Of a stretch of DNA of 64,000 nt, positions 36,817 through 45,611 are shown piece by piece. Position numbers and translations under genes: made by a program. Numbering within the stretch: position 1 is the stretch's first letter; each line of letters starts with the position of its first letter. The notes beneath the pieces were generated by a model that did not search any database, was not told where the DNA came from, and worked only from the letters and a program-made list of their open reading frames with translations. Origin of the DNA: Azoarcus sp. L1K30 (GTDB taxonomy: Bacteria > Pseudomonadota > Gammaproteobacteria > Burkholderiales > Rhodocyclaceae); the NCBI RefSeq assembly GCF_018122735.1, contig NZ_JAGRRD010000001.1, forward strand, positions 433,538 to 497,537, in the 5' to 3' direction.

Positions 36817-39570
36817 ATGCCCATCGTGCTTCGCACCTCCAGTGGTCGCCACCTGCTCGCGGTGATCGCGCTACTTTTTGCGACACTGGTGTCACCCGCC
36901 CATGCAGCCGATGATGTGCTGTCGACGCTGTTCAGGGGGCATGCTTCGATCATGCTCTTCATCGAGCCCGGCAACGGTGCGATCGTTGATGCGAATGCCG
37001 CCGCCGAGCGCTTTTACGGGCGCTCCAGAGACGAGCTCCGGGGTATGCGGATTCAGGACATCAACGCCCTGGATGACGAGGATGTAGCCGCCGAACGCGC
37101 CCGTGCGCTTGCCGAACGTCGCAATTATTTCGTGTTTCCGCATCGCGCGGCCGACGGGCGGATCCGCACGGTCGAGGTGTACTCCTCGCCGGTACGCCTT
37201 CCGGATGGACGCGATCTGCTGTTGTCGGTAATCCATGACGTATCTGGCAAGGCGCTGGCCGAAGACGAACTGCTGGCCTACAAGGGGCGTCTCGAGGAGC
37301 TGGTCGACCAGCGTACGCGCGAACTCGATGCGAGCAATCTGTGGCAGCGGCGCACCCTGTGGGGCGCCGTGGTGCTGCAGGCGCTGGCGATTGCGTTGCT
37401 GATGTTCAACATCCACCACCGACTGCGCGCAGAGCGCGCGCTCAAGCGCGAACAGGACGAGCTTCGCGACAGCCAGATCTACAACCGGCTGCTGTTCGAC
37501 GATTCGCATATCCCGCTGGTGGTCATGGATCCAGCAGACAGGTGCTACATCGATGGCAATACGGCGGCGGCAGAGATATACCGCCTCCATTCGCGCGAGG
37601 CGCTGATCGGGCGGCAACCGCTCGACTTCTCGGCGCCGTACCAGGCGGACGGAAGCGACTCGGTGTCTGCGGTCGGACAGCGGATCGACGCGTGTCTCCG
37701 CGACGGTATAAGCGTCTTCGAATGGCTGCACCGGCGGCCCGATGGCGCGTTGTGGGTTGGCGAAGTCCGTCTGATGCGTTTCCAGCATCGCGACAAGGTG
37801 CTGGTGCAGTTCAGCCTGCGCGACATTACCGAAAGCAAGCGCGCCGAGGAGCGTCTGCGGCTGGCGGCGAACGTGTTTGCCCATGCGCACGAGGGGATCT
37901 GCATCACCGACGCAGAAGAGCGCATCGTGGATGTCAATCCGACCTTCATCAATATCAGCGGCTACAGCCGCGAAGAACTGATCGGGCAGACGCCGAGGCT
38001 GCTGCGCTCGGGGCGCCATGACCGCGAGTTCTATGCCGCCATGTGGTCGGCCATCGGGCGCCGCGGATACTGGCGCGGCGAGGTCTGGAACCGGCGCAAG
38101 AGCGGCGAGGTATATCCCGAACTGCTCACCATCTCCGGGGTTCCGGATTCGGGCGGCAGACTGAGCCACTATGTTGGCGTGTTCACCGACATCGCCGATA
38201 TCAAGCGTTACGAAGAGCGGCTGGCGCACATCTCTCACTACGACGCCCTGACCGACGTTCCAAACCGGGCACTGCTGGGCGATCGCATGTTGCAGGCCAT
38301 CGCCCAGATGCGACGCTCGGATCAGCTTATGGCGGTGTGCTTCCTTGACCTGGACGGTTTCAAGGCGGTCAATGATCGCCACGGCCATGCCGTCGGCGAC
38401 AGTCTGCTGGTCGAAATGGCCGGCCGGCTCAAGGCCGCCATGCGTGGCGGCGACACCGTTGCCCGCCTCGGCGGCGACGAGTTCGCGCTGCTGCTGATCG
38501 GCCTCGATCATGTCGACGAATGCAAGCAGGCACTCGAGCGTCTGCTCGCGTCCGTGGCGCTGCCGGTCATTGTTGGCGGCGAATCCGTCGTCATCTCGGC
38601 CAGCGTCGGCGTAACGCTTTTCCCGCACGACGACGAGAGTCCCGACATCCTGCTGCGTCATGCCGACCAGGCCATGTACGAGGCAAAGCAGGCGGGGCGG
38701 AATCGCTTCCACATCTTCGACGCCGAAAACGATCGCCGCGCCCAGATCCAGCGCGAGCAGCTCAACCGCATCGAAGAGGCGATTGCCGGCGAGGAACTGG
38801 TGCTGCATTACCAACCCAAGGTCAACATGCATGCGGGCAGGCTGATCGGCGCCGAGGCGCTGGTGCGCTGGCAGCATCCCGAGCGCGGACTGTTGCCCCC
38901 GGCGCAGTTCCTGCCCCTGATCGAGAACCACGACCTGATCGTGCGCCTGGGCGAATGGGTCATCGACGCCGCGCTGACGCAAATGGCGTCATGGCGGGCA
39001 CAGGACCTCGACCTGGCCGTCAGCGTGAATATTGCGGCCCGTCATCTGCAACAACCCGATTTCGTTCCCCGGCTCAAGGCCACGCTCGCGCGCCATCCCG
39101 ACATTCCGTCCGGCCGCCTCGAACTCGAGGTACTCGAAACAGCGGCGCTCGAAGACATGGGACGTGCGTCGCAGGTGATCGAAGAATGCCGTGCCTGCGG
39201 CGTGCACTTCGCGCTGGACGACTTCGGCACCGGCTATTCGTCCCTGACCTATTTCAAACGGCTGCCGGCATCCGTGCTCAAGATCGACCAGTCTTTCGTG
39301 CGCGACATGCTCACCGACCAGGAGGACCACGCCATCGTGGAAGGCGTGATCGGCCTGACCCGTGCATTCCAGCGTACCGTGATTGCAGAAGGTGTCGAGA
39401 CCGTGGCGCACGGTGTGGAACTCATCCGCATGGGCTGCGAACTGGGCCAGGGCTACGGTATCGCGCGTCCCATGCCGGCCGCTGCGCTCCCGATCTGGGC
39501 TCAGACCTGGAAGCCCGACCCGGCTTGGGCCGAGGCGGGTAGGGAAAGGGTGCTTGAGCTGGCTGGATGA
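36817..39570 (+). CDS. PAS-GGDEF-EAL cyclic di-GMP signalling protein
   Basis: A 917-residue protein: a signal-peptide-like or first helix (residues ~12-30), PAS (~35-145), coiled coil, a helix (~188-206), two more PAS domains (~225-345 and ~350-465), GGDEF (~475-635) and EAL (~650-900). The synthase motif GGDEF is intact (RLGGDEFALLL) and the phosphodiesterase signature EAL (GAEALVRW) and DDFGTGYSSL are present, so both activities are possible. It stands alone, with a 190-nt spacer after the symporter. Ligands of the PAS domains are unknown. Confidence 0.93.
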   Translation: MPIVLRTSSGRHLLAVIALLFATLVSPAHAADDVLSTLFRGHASIMLFIEPGNGAIVDANAAAERFYGRSRDELRGMRIQDINALDDEDVAAERARALAERRNYFVFPHRAADGRIRTVEVYSSPVRLPDGRDLLLSVIHDVSGKALAEDELLAYKGRLEELVDQRTRELDASNLWQRRTLWGAVVLQALAIALLMFNIHHRLRAERALKREQDELRDSQIYNRLLFDDSHIPLVVMDPADRCYIDGNTAAAEIYRLHSREALIGRQPLDFSAPYQADGSDSVSAVGQRIDACLRDGISVFEWLHRRPDGALWVGEVRLMRFQHRDKVLVQFSLRDITESKRAEERLRLAANVFAHAHEGICITDAEERIVDVNPTFINISGYSREELIGQTPRLLRSGRHDREFYAAMWSAIGRRGYWRGEVWNRRKSGEVYPELLTISGVPDSGGRLSHYVGVFTDIADIKRYEERLAHISHYDALTDVPNRALLGDRMLQAIAQMRRSDQLMAVCFLDLDGFKAVNDRHGHAVGDSLLVEMAGRLKAAMRGGDTVARLGGDEFALLLIGLDHVDECKQALERLLASVALPVIVGGESVVISASVGVTLFPHDDESPDILLRHADQAMYEAKQAGRNRFHIFDAENDRRAQIQREQLNRIEEAIAGEELVLHYQPKVNMHAGRLIGAEALVRWQHPERGLLPPAQFLPLIENHDLIVRLGEWVIDAALTQMASWRAQDLDLAVSVNIAARHLQQPDFVPRLKATLARHPDIPSGRLELEVLETAALEDMGRASQVIEECRACGVHFALDDFGTGYSSLTYFKRLPASVLKIDQSFVRDMLTDQEDHAIVEGVIGLTRAFQRTVIAEGVETVAHGVELIRMGCELGQGYGIARPMPAAALPIWAQTWKPDPAWAEAGRERVLELAG

Positions 39571-39976
39571 GCTCGGCCGCGCGCGAGCACTTGGTCATGC
39601 GCGATACACCTTTCCATTGCGCCTCCACGCCGGCGAAGTGAGAGCGCGGCATTTCGACATGTCGACTTTTCTCCGCCATTCAGACGCGGCTACCGTGGGT
39701 CACCAGGGCGCGTCTCCACCGGTTTCGCGCTGCGCTCGCAGCGCTTAGGCGATGTGCCGGCAGTGAGCAAATGTGGCGTGTTGATTGGCACTGAAGCTGG
39801 CACGACGAAGCTCCCTCCCCTTCAAGGGGGCGGCGCAGGGAATTCGGCGAGCGGGAAACAGGACGCAAGATCGACTTGCAAAGCGAAGAGGCCCGGTTCA
39901 TCCCCGAGCGAGCTGGGAGCACGTCATTCGGCTCGATCTTCGTTGTTAGTGTCACGCATTCTGGATGGCGCTGGGC
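39571..39976. other. Intergenic region with one degenerate hairpin repeat
   Basis: About 400 nt without a credible gene. It contains the small repeat copy at 39812 and stretches with broken open frames. The base composition falls compared with the flanking genes toward its right end. Confidence 0.5.
39812..39834. repeat. Hairpin repeat, copy b (single degenerate type A unit)
   Basis: TCCCTCCCCTTCAAGGGGG followed by CGG: the left arm is intact, the right arm has lost the AGGG end. It is the shortest copy of the family described at 1-175. Confidence 0.7.
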
Positions 39977-40228
39977 TCACGGAGTGAGCCTGCACCCTCG
40001 GATGTGTCCGAGATTCTCCGCCCAGCATGTAATTTCTTCGGCGACCTGAACGCGCAACCCCTCCGGCCCCAGCACCTCGCAATGCCGCCCACGCTTCAAC
40101 ACATCCATCATCAGCTCCCGATGATCGTCATACGACACCTCCAGCGTGTCGAGCAGTGTGCTGCGTGATACGAGCCGGCGCTCCGAGAACAGCCTGCGAA
40201 TGGTCACGATGCGATCTGTCTGGCTCAC
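39977..40228 (-). pseudogene. WYL-type regulator remnant with internal deletion
   Basis: An 83-codon open frame. Residues 1-32 (MSQTDRIVTIRRLFSERRLV ... LEVS) look like the start of a DeoR/WYL-family helix-turn-helix; residues 33-73 (YDDHRELMMDVLKRGRHCEV ... VAEEI) look like the C-terminal end of a WYL domain (R/K-EL-x-MD-x-L then E-VL-x-P-x-x-LR). The ~230 residues normally between them are missing, joined in frame near 40132-40140. The product cannot be a working regulator. The frame starts with GTG 40228. Confidence 0.65.
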
Positions 40229-40365
40229 GGGGCGGCTCCGCGTTCGATGTTTCGATCATAACCAATATGTATGTGGCTACCAATGATGAATATCGCGCGC
40301 GGTATGCGTGGATTGGCGCCAGCGTAGCCGGATGCAATCCATAAAATTAACTATTGGCAAACGTA

Positions 40366-40394
40366 TTGACCATTAACAAATCATCAACTAGGAT
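40366..40394 (+). promoter_or_regulatory. Sigma-70-type promoter of the catabolic cluster
   Basis: TTGACC (40366-40371), a 17-bp spacer, then TAGGAT (40389-40394), predicting a start near 40401, 25 nt before the ATG of the MBL-fold gene. TATTGGC (40353) and TATTGACC (40365) form a 12-bp-spaced direct repeat over the -35, a possible site for the IclR regulator. Confidence 0.6.
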
Positions 40395-40425
40395 GTGTTC
40401 ATCCACCCATCAGGAGAAGCAATCC

Positions 40426-41388
40426 ATGAACACCAAGGTATTTGCATCGCAGGCCGATCTCGAAGTGAAGAAGGTGAGTTTCGACAAGCTGTCGGAAAAC
40501 GCTTACGCCTACACGGCCGAGGGCGACCCCAACACCGGGATCATCATTGGCGACGATTCGGTGATGATCATCGACGCCACAGCCACGCCCGTGATGGCGC
40601 AGGAGGTGATTGCCAAGGTGCGCGAGATCACCGACAAGCCGATCAAGTACGTGGTGCTGACCCACTATCACGCAGTGCGCGTGCTCGGTGCGTCGGGCTA
40701 CAAGGACGCCGGGCTGGAGCAGATCATTGCCAGTCAGGACACCTACGACCTGATCGTCGAGCGTGGCCAGCAGGACATGGATTCGGAGATCGGACGCTTC
40801 CCGCGCCTGTTCAATGCGGTCGAGAGCGTGCCGGGGCTGACCTGGCCGACGATGACCTTCCAGGGCGAGATGACGCTGTGGATGGGCAAGCTCGAGGTCA
40901 AGATCAAACAGGTGGGGCGCGGGCACACCAAGGGCGACACCATCGTCTATCTGCCGTCGCAGAAGATCTGCTTCTCGGGCGACCTGGTCGAGGCCGACGC
41001 CGCCTGTTATACGGGTGATGCCTACCTGAGCGACTGGCCGCAGACGCTGGACAATCTGGCAGCGATGAATTTCGAGAAGCTGGTGCCCGGTCGCGGCCCC
41101 GCGCTGCTCGACCCCAAGCGCGTGCAGGAAGGCCTGGCCTATACCCGCGACTTCGTCTCCACGCTGTATCGCAGCGCACAGGAGGCGGTGGCGCAGGGGC
41201 TGGACCTGAAGGCGACGATGGCGCACGCGCGCAAGAACATGGATCCGAAGTTCGGTCAGGTGTTCATCTACGAACACTGCCTGCCCTTCGACGTGACGCG
41301 TGCGCACGACGAAGCCAGCGGCATCCGCGATCCGCGCATCTGGACGGCCGAGCGCGACCAGCAGATGTGGCATGCGCTGCAGGCGTGA
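40426..41388 (+). CDS. MBL-fold protein with incomplete metal site
   Basis: A 320-residue metallo-beta-lactamase-fold protein. The HxHxDH motif reads H80-Y-H82-A-V84-R85, so the Asp and last His are absent. H167 (GRGHTKGD) and D186 (FSGDL) remain, but the late PGHG histidine is Arg223 (PGRG). Only the first metal site is complete. GGAGAAG precedes ATG 40426. It is the first gene of the catabolic cluster. A hydrolase or thioesterase role is uncertain; a mono-metal or non-hydrolytic function is equally possible. Confidence 0.87.
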   Translation: MNTKVFASQADLEVKKVSFDKLSENAYAYTAEGDPNTGIIIGDDSVMIIDATATPVMAQEVIAKVREITDKPIKYVVLTHYHAVRVLGASGYKDAGLEQIIASQDTYDLIVERGQQDMDSEIGRFPRLFNAVESVPGLTWPTMTFQGEMTLWMGKLEVKIKQVGRGHTKGDTIVYLPSQKICFSGDLVEADAACYTGDAYLSDWPQTLDNLAAMNFEKLVPGRGPALLDPKRVQEGLAYTRDFVSTLYRSAQEAVAQGLDLKATMAHARKNMDPKFGQVFIYEHCLPFDVTRAHDEASGIRDPRIWTAERDQQMWHALQA

Positions 41389-41417
41389 GGATGGGCTTGC
41401 TGCAGGGGCGTCCGGGG

Positions 41418-41653
41418 GATGGGTTTCAAGTGTTGCCAACGAAACCGATCCCCCTCCCAACCTCCCCCTTGAAGGGGGAGGAGTTCCGTTCTTTTCCTTT
41501 CCTTGAACATACAAGGGGAAGGGACTTGCTAACGAGGTTCGGATGGCCTCTGTTTGGCTCCCTCCCCTTCAAGGGGAGGGTTGGGGTGGGGATGGGTTTG
41601 CAGCGGTCGGAGTAACCCATCCCTCTCCTAACCTCCCCCTTGAAGGGGGAGGG
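41418..41653. repeat. Hairpin repeat cluster, copy c
   Basis: Three type A hairpins (41461-41481, 41560-41580, 41632-41652) and one type B hairpin (41492-41523), linked by GGGATGGGTT and ACCCATCCC segments. This is the largest copy in the window. It separates the MBL-fold gene from the flavin hydroxylase gene. Confidence 0.87.
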
Positions 41654-41695
41654 ACAAGGTGCCGACACTGAGTTCAGGTCAACAATTGCCGGGTT

Positions 41696-41745
41696 GGTAG
41701 GTGACATCAGAGTAAGACATCGGTACCTGACAGCAGAGTAAGGCA
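41696..41745. repeat. 24-bp imperfect direct repeat upstream of the hydroxylase gene
   Basis: Two copies at 41696-41719 and 41722-41745 (period 26) share GGTA..TGACA.CAGAGTAAG and final CA, 20 of 24 positions identical. They lie 66-115 nt before the GTG start. A pair of regulator sites or a short duplication. Confidence 0.65.
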
Positions 41746-41810
41746 ACTCCCGGAAAACTCCCCCACAGATGGGCTGTACCGGGACCAACGATGAAATTGG
41801 AGGAGACAAG

Positions 41811-43478
41811 GTGCTGAGCACATTTAACTACCCGAAGTTCGAATACCGTCGCCCGCCCGAGATCGACTCGGGCACCGATGGTCACTATCCGGTCATCGTT
41901 GTGGGCGCGGGCCCGGTGGGGCTGTCGGCGGCAATCGATCTGGCGATGCAGGGGCAGTCGGTGCTGTTGCTCGACAACGACGACACGGTGTCGATCGGAT
42001 CGCGCGGCGTGTGCTACGCCAAGCGCGCGCTCGAGGTGCTCGATCGCCTTGGCTGCGGCGAGGAGATGGTGCAGAAGGGCGTGTCGTGGAATGTCGGCCG
42101 CACCTTCTTCCGCGAAGAAGAGGTCTTCAGCTTTAACCTGTGTCCGGAGCCCGATCATCACCGCCCGGGCATGATCAACCTGCAGCAGTATTACCTTGAA
42201 GACTACCTGGTCAAGCGCGCGAAGCAGCTGCCGAACCTGGAAATGCGCTTCAAGAATACGGTGATTGCGGTCACCCCCGACCGCGAGAAGGCCACGCTGC
42301 GCGTGGAGACGCCCGACGGCGCCTACACCGTGACCACCGATTGGCTGGTGGTGGCGGACGGTGCCCGCAGCCCGATCCGCACGATGATGGGGCTGGATAT
42401 CGAAGGCAAGATCTTCATGGACCGCTTCCTCATCGCCGACGTGGTGATGAAGGCCGAGTACCCGACGGAGCGCTGGTTCTGGTTCGATCCGCCTTTCCAT
42501 CCCAACCAGTCGGTCCTGTTGCACCGGCAGGCGGACAACGTGTGGCGCATCGACTTCCAGCTCGGCTGGCAGGCCGATCCGGAAGAAGAGAAGAAGCCCG
42601 AAAACGTGATCCCGCGCATCAAGGCCATGCTGGGCGACGATCGCGAGTTCGATCTTGAATGGGTCAGCGTGTATACCTTCCAGTGCCGGCGCATGAACCG
42701 CTTCAATCACGGGCGCGTGCTGTTCGTGGGCGATGCCGCGCACCAGGTGTCTCCGTTCGGGGCGCGTGGCGCCAACTCGGGTATCCAGGACACCGACAAC
42801 CTGATGTGGAAGCTCAAGCTGGTGATGGATGGCAAGGCGCCGGCCTCGCTGCTCGATACCTACAGCGAGGAGCGCGTGTTTGCGGCCGACGAGAATCTGA
42901 TGAACTCGACGCGTTCGACCGATTTCATCACGCCCAAGAGCGCGGTGAGCAAGACCTTCCGCAACGCGGTGCTGGGGCTGGCCGAGCATTACCCGTTTGC
43001 GCGCGCACTGGTGAATTCGGGGCGCCTGTCGGTGCCGAGCTTCTTCTCCGAATCCAGTCTGAATACCGCCGATGCCGACACGTTTGCCGGCGTCATGGTG
43101 CCAGGGGCGCCGATGGACGACGCGCCGGTCGAGTCTTCGGACGGCCACAAATGGCTGCTCGGCGCACTCGGCAATCGCTTCCAGTTGCTCTACTACGTGC
43201 CCGATGCGTCGGCGCTGGATGCGGCCACGGCCCGCGCACTGGCCGGGCTGGCCGATGCGCCGATTCCGGTCGAGTCGCTGGTGGTGGCCGAGCGTGGTAC
43301 CGCACCGGCCGGGCTGGTGACCCTGATCGACAGCAAGGGCCGCATCCGGGAACGCTACGATCTCACGCCCGGCGCCTGCTACCTGGCACGCCCGGACCAG
43401 CATGTCGCCGCGCGCTGGCGCGGGCTCGACGTGGCCAGCGTGCGTGCGGCAGTTGCGCGCGCCACTTGCAACGCTTAA
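41811..43478 (+). CDS. FAD-dependent aromatic hydroxylase (MhpA-like)
   Basis: A 555-residue group A flavoprotein monooxygenase. The N-terminal dinucleotide fold is VVGAGPVGLSAA (residues ~29-40), DG motif in LVVADGARSPIR, and GDAAHQVSPFGARGANSGIQD closes the FAD site (~residue 307). The C-terminal thioredoxin-like part is typical of MhpA / phenol-hydroxylase-type enzymes. It likely hydroxylates a phenolic or hydroxybenzoate-type ring with NAD(P)H and O2; the substrate cannot be told from sequence. GTG 41811 is chosen for its GGAGGAG site at 41799-41805. Confidence 0.9.
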   Translation: MLSTFNYPKFEYRRPPEIDSGTDGHYPVIVVGAGPVGLSAAIDLAMQGQSVLLLDNDDTVSIGSRGVCYAKRALEVLDRLGCGEEMVQKGVSWNVGRTFFREEEVFSFNLCPEPDHHRPGMINLQQYYLEDYLVKRAKQLPNLEMRFKNTVIAVTPDREKATLRVETPDGAYTVTTDWLVVADGARSPIRTMMGLDIEGKIFMDRFLIADVVMKAEYPTERWFWFDPPFHPNQSVLLHRQADNVWRIDFQLGWQADPEEEKKPENVIPRIKAMLGDDREFDLEWVSVYTFQCRRMNRFNHGRVLFVGDAAHQVSPFGARGANSGIQDTDNLMWKLKLVMDGKAPASLLDTYSEERVFAADENLMNSTRSTDFITPKSAVSKTFRNAVLGLAEHYPFARALVNSGRLSVPSFFSESSLNTADADTFAGVMVPGAPMDDAPVESSDGHKWLLGALGNRFQLLYYVPDASALDAATARALAGLADAPIPVESLVVAERGTAPAGLVTLIDSKGRIRERYDLTPGACYLARPDQHVAARWRGLDVASVRAAVARATCNA

Positions 43479-43488
43479 GGAGACAACC

Positions 43489-43713
43489 ATGGCCCTCATC
43501 ACCGACGCCAACCTGCAAGAGCCCGGCAAGCGCTATTTTCGTGCGTTCTCGCCCGGCGACGATTTCTACGAAGCGCTGATCGACACCCATCGCGACCTTA
43601 CCGACGAGCAAAGCGCCATGGTCAATGCGCGCTTGATCCTGCTGTTGTCGAATCACATCGGCGACATCTCGGTGCTGCGCGAGGCGATGAAGATTGCCCG
43701 TGAAGGCGTTTGA
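43489..43713 (+). CDS. DUF2783 family small protein
   Basis: A 74-residue protein (MALITDANLQEPGKRYFRAF start) of the DUF2783 type, which is often found beside MhpA-like hydroxylases. AAGGAGA overlaps the stop codon of the hydroxylase gene, so translation is coupled. It has no membrane segment; LTDEQSAMVNARLILLLSNH looks like a helical core. Possibly a small subunit or chaperone for the hydroxylase (inference). Confidence 0.8.
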   Translation: MALITDANLQEPGKRYFRAFSPGDDFYEALIDTHRDLTDEQSAMVNARLILLLSNHIGDISVLREAMKIAREGV

Positions 43714-43760
43714 TTGCTGACCCTGCAATGAAACGCGTGAAATCAGTGTCTGCACCGGGT

Positions 43761-43930
43761 TCCTCCCCCTTCAAGGGGGAGGCTAGGAGGGGGATGGGTT
43801 ACTGCGGCGTCGGTTGAACCCATCCCCACCCCAGCCCGGTAGCCAGCGCCAGGAGGCGCTGTCGTTCAGGCGGCAGCGAGCGATGCTCGCCGAAACCCCG
43901 CCTTCACCCCCTTGAAGGGGAGGGAGCTGT
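43761..43930. repeat. Hairpin repeat cluster, copy d, split by a 75-80-bp insert
   Basis: A type A hairpin at 43762-43782 and the inverted partner at about 43905-43925 (CCCCCTTGAAGGGGAGGG). Between CCCCACCCC and the partner, copies a and c have only a few bases, while here about 75-80 bp are inserted (approximately 43831-43906), including CGAGCGATGCTCG. It lies inside the catabolic operon, between DUF2783 and the VOC gene. Confidence 0.8.
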
Positions 43931-44000
43931 GGGGCCGCACTCCACTCGGCATCACCAAATTGATTGCCGGGTCAATGAGAAAACAGAGGAGAGAGCAAAC

Positions 44001-44543
44001 ATGATCAAGAAGATTCACCACGTTGCCTACCGCTGCAAGGACGCACTGGAGACGGCGCGCTGGTACGAGCAGCACCTGGGCATGAAACTGGTGTTGTCGA
44101 TCGCCGAGGATGCGGTGCCGTCGACCGGCGAAGCCGATCCCTACATGCATATCTTCATGGATGCCGGCATGGGCAACGTGCTGGCGTTCTTCGAGTTGCC
44201 GACGCGGGCGCCGATGGGGCGCGACACCAACACCCCGGCATGGACCCAGCACCTGGCCCTCGAAGTCGAGTCGATGGAAGTACTGATGGCGGCCAAGGCG
44301 CGGCTGGAAGCGGCCGGCATCGAGGTGGTCGGTCCGACCGACCACGCGCTGTTCCAGTCGATCTATTTCTTCGACCCCAATGGTCACCGCCTGGAACTGG
44401 CCTGCAACACCGGGAGTCCGAAGATGCTCGAGGCGCTGGACAAGGTGAAATGGGACATGCTCGAGGAATGGGCGAAGACCAAGAAGGCCCCCAAGCATGC
44501 GGCGTGGATGCATGACGGCAGCTACAAGGAGATGTTCAATTGA
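44001..44543 (+). CDS. VOC-superfamily metalloprotein (glyoxalase/dioxygenase type)
   Basis: A 180-residue vicinal-oxygen-chelate protein with two beta-alpha-beta-beta-beta modules. Putative metal ligands are His in IHHVAYR (residue ~6-7), His in TQHLALEV (~78) and Glu in HRLELAC (~133). VOC enzymes include glyoxalases, isomerases and extradiol dioxygenases. A C-terminal tail of about 40 residues (EEWAKTKKAPKHAAWMHDGS) extends the core. Between a ring hydroxylase and a fumarylacetoacetase-like hydrolase, a ring-opening or isomerising role is an inference. GAGGAGAG precedes the ATG. Confidence 0.85.
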   Translation: MIKKIHHVAYRCKDALETARWYEQHLGMKLVLSIAEDAVPSTGEADPYMHIFMDAGMGNVLAFFELPTRAPMGRDTNTPAWTQHLALEVESMEVLMAAKARLEAAGIEVVGPTDHALFQSIYFFDPNGHRLELACNTGSPKMLEALDKVKWDMLEEWAKTKKAPKHAAWMHDGSYKEMFN

Positions 44544-45550
44544 AACTCGCGACCCTCAAACAAGGCGGGCGTGACGGCACGCTGGTCGTCGTCAGCCGCG
44601 ATCTCACGCGCTGCCGCGCCGTGCCGGCGATCGCGCGCACCCTGCAGGCGGCGCTGGACGAGTGGGAGGCTTGCGAGCCGCAGTTGCGCCAGGTGTATGA
44701 GGCGCTCAACAGCGGCGCGCTCGAATCGCAGCCTTTCGACCCCGCTGCATGCCATTCACCGTTGCCGCGCGCCTACCAGTGGGCCGACGGTTCGGCCTAT
44801 ATCAATCACGTCGAGCTGGTGCGCAAGGCGCGCAACTCGGAGGTGCCGGCGTCCTTCTACACCGATCCGCTGATGTATCAGGGTGGGTCCGACACCTTCA
44901 TCGGCCCGCGCGACAAGGTGGTTGCCGACGAACGCTGGGGCATCGATTTCGAGGCCGAGGTGACGGTGGTCACCGGTGACGTGCCGATGGGCGCCACGCC
45001 TGACGTCGCGGCCCGGGCGGTGCGCCTGGTGATGCTGGTCAACGACGTGTCGCTGCGCAACCTGATCCCGGCCGAGCTGGCCAAGGGCTTCGGCTTTTTC
45101 CAGAGCAAGCCGTCGAGCGCATTCAGTCCGGTGGCGGTTACACCCGACGAACTCGGCGAGGCGTGGCGCGATGCCAAGGTGCATCTGCCGCTGATCGTCG
45201 ATCTCAACGGCAAGCGCTTCGGCCATCCGAACGCGGGCGAGGACATGACCTTCAACTTCGGCCAGTTGATCGCGCATGCGGCGAAGACGCGCGCGCTTGG
45301 CGCCGGCGCGATCATCGGCTCGGGCACGGTGTCGAACAAGCAGGGCAACCTGTGGGGGTCGTCGGTCGACAATGGTGGCGTGGGCTATTGCTGCCTGGCC
45401 GAGGTGCGTACTTACGAGACCATCGAGCAGGGCAAACCCGTAACGCCTTTCATGCACGCCGGTGATAAGGTCCGTATCGAGATGGTCGACGCCGAGGGGC
45501 GCAGCATTTTCGGCGCCATCGAGAACGTGGTCGCGCCCTTCGCTGGCTGA
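44540..45550 (+). CDS. Fumarylacetoacetase-family hydrolase
   Basis: A 336-residue FAH-family C-C bond hydrolase. The metal site residues lie in DFEAEVTVVTGD, and LVNDVSLRNL and GSGTVSN follow, with the length close to bacterial fumarylacetoacetases. It cleaves a beta-diketo acid such as fumarylacetoacetate or fumarylpyruvate into fumarate plus a small acid. The start is TTG 44540, overlapping the VOC stop by 4 nt, with AAGGAG 7 nt upstream, a strong case for coupled translation. Confidence 0.9.
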   Translation: MKLATLKQGGRDGTLVVVSRDLTRCRAVPAIARTLQAALDEWEACEPQLRQVYEALNSGALESQPFDPAACHSPLPRAYQWADGSAYINHVELVRKARNSEVPASFYTDPLMYQGGSDTFIGPRDKVVADERWGIDFEAEVTVVTGDVPMGATPDVAARAVRLVMLVNDVSLRNLIPAELAKGFGFFQSKPSSAFSPVAVTPDELGEAWRDAKVHLPLIVDLNGKRFGHPNAGEDMTFNFGQLIAHAAKTRALGAGAIIGSGTVSNKQGNLWGSSVDNGGVGYCCLAEVRTYETIEQGKPVTPFMHAGDKVRIEMVDAEGRSIFGAIENVVAPFAG

Positions 45551-45611
45551 ACATCCGGCAACGCCGCCTCGCGAGGGGCGGTATACACAGAATAAGATGG
45601 AGGAGACATTG

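Noticed and set aside
31163-38982. Long minus-strand open frames opposite the kinase, exonuclease and PAS-GGDEF-EAL genes
   Set aside because: All lie opposite well-supported genes, lack ribosome sites and show the same antisense composition.
41418-41653. CRISPR-like array of short repeats
   Set aside because: The repeats are self-complementary and alternately inverted, spacers are irregular, and no cas gene is present. They belong to the hairpin repeat family.
41679-43529. Long minus-strand open frame opposite the flavin hydroxylase gene
   Set aside because: Antisense to a gene with clear FAD-binding motifs; no motif or start signal of its own.
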